In this document: piece by piece, positions 58,996 through 64,000 of the stretch
Position numbering within the stretch: position 1 is the stretch's first letter
Layout: every line of letters begins with the position of its first letter
Made by a program: the position numbers and the translations under genes
Notes under the pieces: model-generated
The model's database searches: none
What the model saw: the letters and a program-made list of their open reading frames with translations, nothing else
What the model was told of the DNA's origin: nothing
NCBI GenBank assembly: GCA_014218235.1
Contig: JACBKR010001245.1
Coordinates: 620,001 to 684,000, forward strand
DNA: 64,000 nt
Direction: 5' to 3'
DNA from: Colocasia esculenta
Taxonomy: Eukaryota > Streptophyta > Magnoliopsida > Alismatales > Araceae

Positions 58996-61760
58996 CTCGA
59001 GTCTTCGGTTTCTGGAGGTCCCCCAGATGGAGGAGGAAAGTACTGCCGAATTAATCGAGTCGTCAGATATAAAAGTAAAATTACAATTTAAGGAAGAGCT
59101 TACCTGCATGCATGGTAATATATAATTATGAGCCTTTTTTATCTTGATAAAACTATCTAAGAATAAGTTTTCTGGGTTGATAACTTTATCATATATATCT
59201 TAGAAGGTGAGATAGAGTTATCAAGGGTGAGATAGGAGTTATCAAGATTTATCAGTACTCATTAATAATAAAATTTGATAAATTATTTATCTTATCAAAT
59301 CATTTTTTAAATTAATAAACTTAATAACTAACGGCTATCAAAACTTGTGATCAGGTAGGCCTACATATCAGCATCACCTTTGGTATCAAATTCTTAGCAT
59401 AGATTCGCACAAATTGGTGAGGGTCAGAATGAGACATTAGGCGAATTAATGCTACTACTCCACCGTCCACCTGAATTCTGCATTCCACAAGGAGAACAAA
59501 CAGCTATAGTATAAGCAACTCCATATCATTTGCCTACCTGATCGAATTAGGGGTTGCTTGTTGTAGATAAAAGTCTGAAATATTATATTATCAAGGAGAA
59601 ATATTTATTAATGTGTTTGTAAAAGTATAATAAATATATTTTAAGAGCTCTTGTTAGCTAATGAGTTGATGGTCCATTGTGCCCACCTACTAAGAATCTC
59701 TCGTGATGTACACCTATTACACTTTCGCAAATATAATAAATATTTTTCACCATCAAGATTCACCACAAAACCAACAGACTCTAATGAATCATAGATCGTT
59801 GATTATTTTCTTCTCGAGAAATATTTGATGTCCAACTCTGTGTCCCGCACACATAAGTGGACGTGGATTTGACTGTCAATATAATAATAGAGTCTACTTA
59901 TTTGTGTATAAAATTGAACGGCCAAATATTTTTTATCCTGAGTACTAAATATTTCTCTTTCTTCTCATACTTATTTTACCATGCATACTGCTGCCCGGCC
60001 GATCGATGTTGGTCCACAGCCATGGATCGATCATAACCTTTAGCTTCCTATAAGCTAACTTTGCGAATATAATAGTGGAGATACCATCTTTTCACACAAA
60101 TATGGGTACATTCTTCGAAGAAGTAGATTAGCATGGATGTTAGCTTTATAGGTCGCCAAGTGCCTCGCTTTATATATACGCCCAATGATCTCTCTTTCTT
60201 GAGCACTCATCTCTAGAAGAAAGAGGACTACGTACACTACGGTGGAGGACATGATTAATTAAAAATAACTTAGAATCTAAGAAGTGAAATAAACAAGATG
60301 ATTAATATTGCCGAAGAATTTTGAAAATAGTACAGTATACAGTTCCTGAACGGGATTTATGTTGGTCTCGAAAATACCCACACAAAAAAATCAATTCATT
60401 CTGCTCATATTCTAGCATGATGTTCTATTTTACTCATGTTCAGAATGTCTAGTTAACGCTAGTCTAAATATATGCTAGAAATATAAATTAATGAGAGAAT
60501 GGGTATGCTAATCAATAGACACTTTCAGTTTCTGGATGTGATTAACATCGATCGATCGATGTCTTATATTCCCCCCGGGTAAGAGATAATTTGTAAAACA
60601 CTCTGATAGTATGTGCCATCTTTTTCAGATAGTTATATAATAACTTAGACGTCCAAACACGGGAAAAAAAAAAGAAGAAGTCTCCCATTTTGCACATAAT
60701 ATGTGTGAGAAACACAATAGAGTAAGCATGCAGATTAACATACAATAACAGCACGGATAGAAATCTACAGAAATCGACTCACCATGAACGTACAGGCAAG
60801 ATCTGATTAAAAGATTTCAAAAATAAATCTCGTGCAAGATTAAACAACAAAAGAAAACAAATATCAATTGATTAAGACACTTACCAAAGCTGCTAACTCT
60901 ACGAGACTCTTTTTAAAGAAGATATCGATCTCATTATACTAGTCATGTGATGGAGTCCCACTATCTTCTATTTTTTTCTAGTCTTCTTATCTTCTGGATA
61001 AGAAAACAAAAAACAAAAAATTCTTGGCAGCAAAAAAATTAGAAATCCTACATGTGTGCCCCACCCCGGCCGGCTTCGGCCCGCCCCGCATGAACGAATG
61101 GATGTGTTGTGGAGCATATATAGCTCCCTTTAGTTCATATAGGACAAATGCCCCACACCAACTAAAGAACACAACTACACTTGCAAACATTAGATTTCTC
61201 CACTCTTATCTCTCTCATGTCTAGCATATATAATGTTTGGGCAAAGACCCCCGTAACTTCGAATCTTTCTTCTTATATAGCTACGTCGGTGCTTAGAATT
61301 GGAAGCCGATCGAGAGTCAAAATAATGGTTATGCCAGGCCCATATTTTGGGTGCGCTCCCAACTTACTAGAATAAAGTCTCTATGTTATAATACTAATTA
61401 ATATAGACAAGTAGACGGTAGATATATCTCTGTGTGAACAATTTTTGTAAGTTGACAATAAATAAGAGAAAATATAATGGTAGGTTTTATTTAATCTGTA
61501 AAAAATATCTCGCCCTGTATCTTATCGGAAATAATTTAGTATCTCACACTTTATTAATTATTACATATTTAGACACATGGAGCAAGTAATTATGTTGCTC
61601 TACATATTATGATATACCAATTCCTTTTAACAGTCGCATTAAATGTGACCTGAAAATACGTTTTCTTTGCTCACCGACCAAAGACCAAATCGTGGATTCC
61701 AGGTTTGAAGCATACGAAAGTGAGTCAAGTCTTCGCATCGGTGCAGCATCTCACCAACAT
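58996..61760. other. AT-rich intergenic stretch, no gene recognised
   Basis: It includes a possible small element at 59595-59960 whose ends GGAGAAATATTTA and TAAATATTTCTC pair and resemble the terminus of the Mutator-like element at 3747. GATCGATCGATC lies at 60547. Short ORFs (60055, 60542, 61024) show no motif. Confidence 0.5.
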
Positions 61761-61767
61761 CACCACT

Positions 61768-61808
<41 letters not shown>

Positions 61809-61816
61809 CTCTCTTC
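61768..61816. repeat. (CT)n microsatellite upstream of peptide gene 6
   Basis: CT repeats, with one G, lie just before a TATA-like run. Confidence 0.95.
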
Positions 61817-61819
61817 GTG

Positions 61820-61828
61820 TATATATAT
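61820..61828 (+). promoter_or_regulatory. Candidate TATA box of peptide gene 6
   Basis: TATATATAT lies 80-90 bases ahead of the ATG at 61908, directly after the CT tract. Confidence 0.45.
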
Positions 61829-61907
61829 GTAGCTGCATGGGTGCACGCATGTAGTTGCAAACCAGGCAGCGAGGCGTTCTGAGCTATCGTGTGATCCAAC
61901 TCGATCG

Positions 61908-62078
61908 ATGGATCAACACGTAGAGCGCCACCAGATCGATAGCGCCCCTCTCTCGGTCCCCATCGCCGCCGCATCCACCCCCGTCATGGTTCGTGCAGAC
62001 GGCCGCGACCACCGCCAGTACTGCTTGCCGAAGCGCGGAGGAGTTCTGAAGAAGATCCTCAGCTGTTGCTTCTCTTAG
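61908..62078 (+). CDS. Micro-peptide gene 6 of the PKRG-V-L family (56 aa)
   Basis: A 56-residue peptide with a longer N-terminus (MDQHVERHQIDSAPLS, then an Ala-rich stretch), core CLPKRGGVLKKIL at residues 39-51 and a very short tail SCCFS. An internal ATG at residue 27 would give a 30-residue product (MVRADGRDHRQYC...), closer in size to the other members. I list the longer frame because its start context (CGATGGAT) is acceptable and the frame has no stops. The tail has three cysteines counting C39; genes 1 and 2 have two. It is the most divergent intact member, but the PKRG-x-V-L spacing is exact. Function unknown. Confidence 0.7.
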   Translation: MDQHVERHQIDSAPLSVPIAAASTPVMVRADGRDHRQYCLPKRGGVLKKILSCCFS

Positions 62079-62084
62079 TTGGAG

Positions 62085-63877
62085 CTCCGCCGCCGCTTCT
62101 GATCTTGGCATTTGACGGACTGGCCTTTCGCCCGCCTGCAGCCATATACATGTAGAAGGATTTGTGCTTGTGGGTAATGATATGGGTATTCATACGATCG
62201 TCCTACTTTTGGCGTACATGTGTCCGAGTTGGATTGATGTAACCATTTCAAGGTTGTCTTTTTCTTTTCTTTTCTTTTCTTTTGAAAGGGTCTACGTATG
62301 CTCTCAGATGAAGTGAAATGCTGAAGAATTTTACCTCAGGTCTTTTATATATCAACTTGTGGGTGGAAATAGTTGCCTTGGATCCATTACCACTTTTTTT
62401 GTCTTTTGGTTGGGGTTTAATTAATTTCATCCATAGTGTCTTATCGAGAAAAAAAAAATTGTGAAGAGTTTATAGTATAGCTCGTGAAGGCAAAAGTAAA
62501 TTTACAAATAATATACCACTTCTTTCTTTGTCATAACTTTGAATCAGATACTTCATCACCCTATCATAATATTAGAATCTACATATGGTTATTCTTTTTG
62601 TCCGAATCACTTACCTTGTACATATTACTGCACACATACAGTGGAGTGTTCAAGTCACTTCGATGGACAGTGAAGGGAGACAGAAATAAAGTATAAATTT
62701 TATTTTATATTTGTGGTAAAGCAGACTCCTACTTTTAAACCCCACTTTTGATATGAAAGCATATGGAGGACTCCAATTATTAGCCAACAGCTGCTGCTGC
62801 AATGTAAGGAGAGGGTGCGTGTGCGCGCATTCAAGCATATTCGAAGGACTTTTAATTAATTTGAATGGGAGAGGACATCTACCTGTTGATGGCCAGAATG
62901 TTCGTACTTAACCCGAATATGTGTGTCTGGATTAGGCTGCATGCTCGTAACGCCAGATCTAATACAGCTCCAAAGATCAGGATTCGGATTACAATTCATG
63001 CCAAACAGGTCTTCGAAACCACCTACTTAGGATATGATTCTGCTGAGATCGTCAAGCTGTTAACTGGAATCGACATTTTACAGGGATATGAACCGAACAT
63101 TGTGGCAGCAAAATAGATCCCCCCCCCCCCCCCTGTTATCCTTTCTTAAGAAAAAAGATACCTTCATTCTTATTTTTAAGCAGTTTTTATATGTAATTTT
63201 TATAATTTTTAGCTAGAATACCAGTCAAATTTAAAGGTCGGACAACATTGTATACCAGATTCTCTCCGGCAAACTTTACAGCTTTTATTACAAGCGATTG
63301 TCCTACGGACTACGTCTAAACTACTACACACCAACATTAACTTGCATATGAGAATCGCAAGATGTCACGGTGGTTTCCCCCTCTCTTCACTATTCTCTCC
63401 CTTACCAACTTACCTACCTAAAAAAAAAAAAACATTAACTTCCATATATCCAGCATTTAAGTTGTGCATAAAAGGATAACATGCTACTTAATGGAACTCA
63501 TAAAGTTGAACAAAAGATATGTAAAGTTAAGTGGAAATTTAAAAGTCAGGTGAAGTGTTATTGGAAAGAGGCAGGAGACAAGAAGGCTGGAAATCTTAAA
63601 CGCAAGATATGGACGTCAAATGGATGTGATCTCTCACATGTGCTGGCAGCGTTTGGGACTGAGGGTCCCAAAAGGGATTTTAATGAGAAGCCGATTTTAA
63701 AAAGATCCGACACAAACACAGCTTTGTCATGATGGGTTACAAAACTCTGTTGTTGTTTAAGAGAAACAGGGCCGGTCTGTTAAAAGAGATTGGGTCATTT
63801 TATTATATCATCCTCCAGACCACTTCCAGTAAAATATTAATGGCGCCTTCCCCGGAGCATACTGAACAAATCATTGC
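62085..63877. other. Gene 6 downstream region; two unassigned ORFs
   Basis: The plus-strand frame 62865-63116 (83 codons) has protein-like composition (TIHAKQVFETTYLGYDSAEI then VKLLTGIDILQGYEP). It is followed by a C-run, but I do not recognise it. The frame 63481-63732 (Lys-rich, 83 codons) is also unrecognised. Either could be a captured fragment; neither has promoter or homology support within the window. Confidence 0.35.
62260..62284. repeat. (TTTTC)n microsatellite
   Basis: Five TTTTC-type units follow gene 6. Confidence 0.9.
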
Positions 63878-64000
63878 GAAGAGAATAACTTAGTACACTT
63901 GAGTTTTGCACTTTGTATTTGTACTTCTTTTTCATTGGCCAATAAAAAGAGGGCACAATACACCCATCCAATAAGAAGGGAAAAGTACAAGTGCAAAATG
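63878..64000. mobile_element. Palindromic MITE of the TTTAGTGCACTT family, cut by window end
   Basis: AACTTAGTACACTTGAGTT ... GTACTTC ... CATTGG, then CCAATAAGAAGG ... AAGTACAAGTGCAAAATG. Close to the copy at 20589. Confidence 0.75.

Overview
The window reads as nuclear DNA of a flowering plant, most likely a monocot. The coding islands are short and GC-rich inside AT-rich DNA. The transposons are plant types: Ty3/gypsy long LTRs primed by initiator tRNA-Met, CACTA, Mutator-like, hAT and Harbinger MITEs, and an L1-type LINE with a plant RNase H domain. The species cannot be decided from the sequence alone; a non-grass commelinid is possible. Almost all of the window is transposon or transposon debris, and no conventional full-length gene is visible.

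The most notable content is a dispersed, same-strand cluster of tiny peptide genes, 37-56 residues long, that share the core [VIL]-P-K-R-G-x-V-L-[RK]-x-[AVI]-L. Copies lie at 3071, 3351, 18026, 48339 and 61908. A frameshifted copy lies at 58659 and a 3'-only remnant near 7340. I do not recognise the family under a name. The two copies at 3 kb are a 280-bp tandem duplication. The copies at 18 and 48 kb lie in a segmental duplication that includes their promoters.

Layout. 1-1468: decayed LTR. 2.5-7.9 kb: peptide-gene locus duplicated in tandem, then invaded by a Mutator-like element (3747-6540) carrying an F-box/DUF295 fragment. That element was itself hit by a 0.5-kb polyadenylated retro-insertion, which was in turn hit by a hAT MITE. 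A second copy of the same retro-insertion is at 6768-7309. 7.9-10.2 kb: hAT MITEs and a roughly 1-kb foldback element. 10.3-12.4 kb: 5'-truncated dead LINE. 14.1-14.9 kb: probable copia LTR. 15.7-17.5 kb: CACTA element with an antisense armadillo-type gene fragment. 17.7-20.4 kb: peptide gene 4.

22.5-42.7 kb is a nest of three LTR layers. An old LTR holds a younger solo LTR (target duplication CTATT), which holds a 14.4-kb array of three 2.57-kb LTRs and two 3.3-kb internal domains (LTR-int-LTR-int-LTR). The internal domains show no recognisable gag or pol, so this appears to be a non-autonomous gypsy-type element on the minus strand.

43-50 kb: MITEs and peptide gene 5, whose promoter is split by a Harbinger-like MITE. 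50.2-53.1 kb: solo LTR of the same class as the nest. 54.1-55.1 kb: GTCGAC-rich tandem repeat and a two-exon cystathionine beta-lyase fragment. 56.9-57.5 kb: CACTA end. 58.6-62.1 kb: peptide genes 7 (broken) and 6. The remainder is AT-rich DNA with small MITEs.
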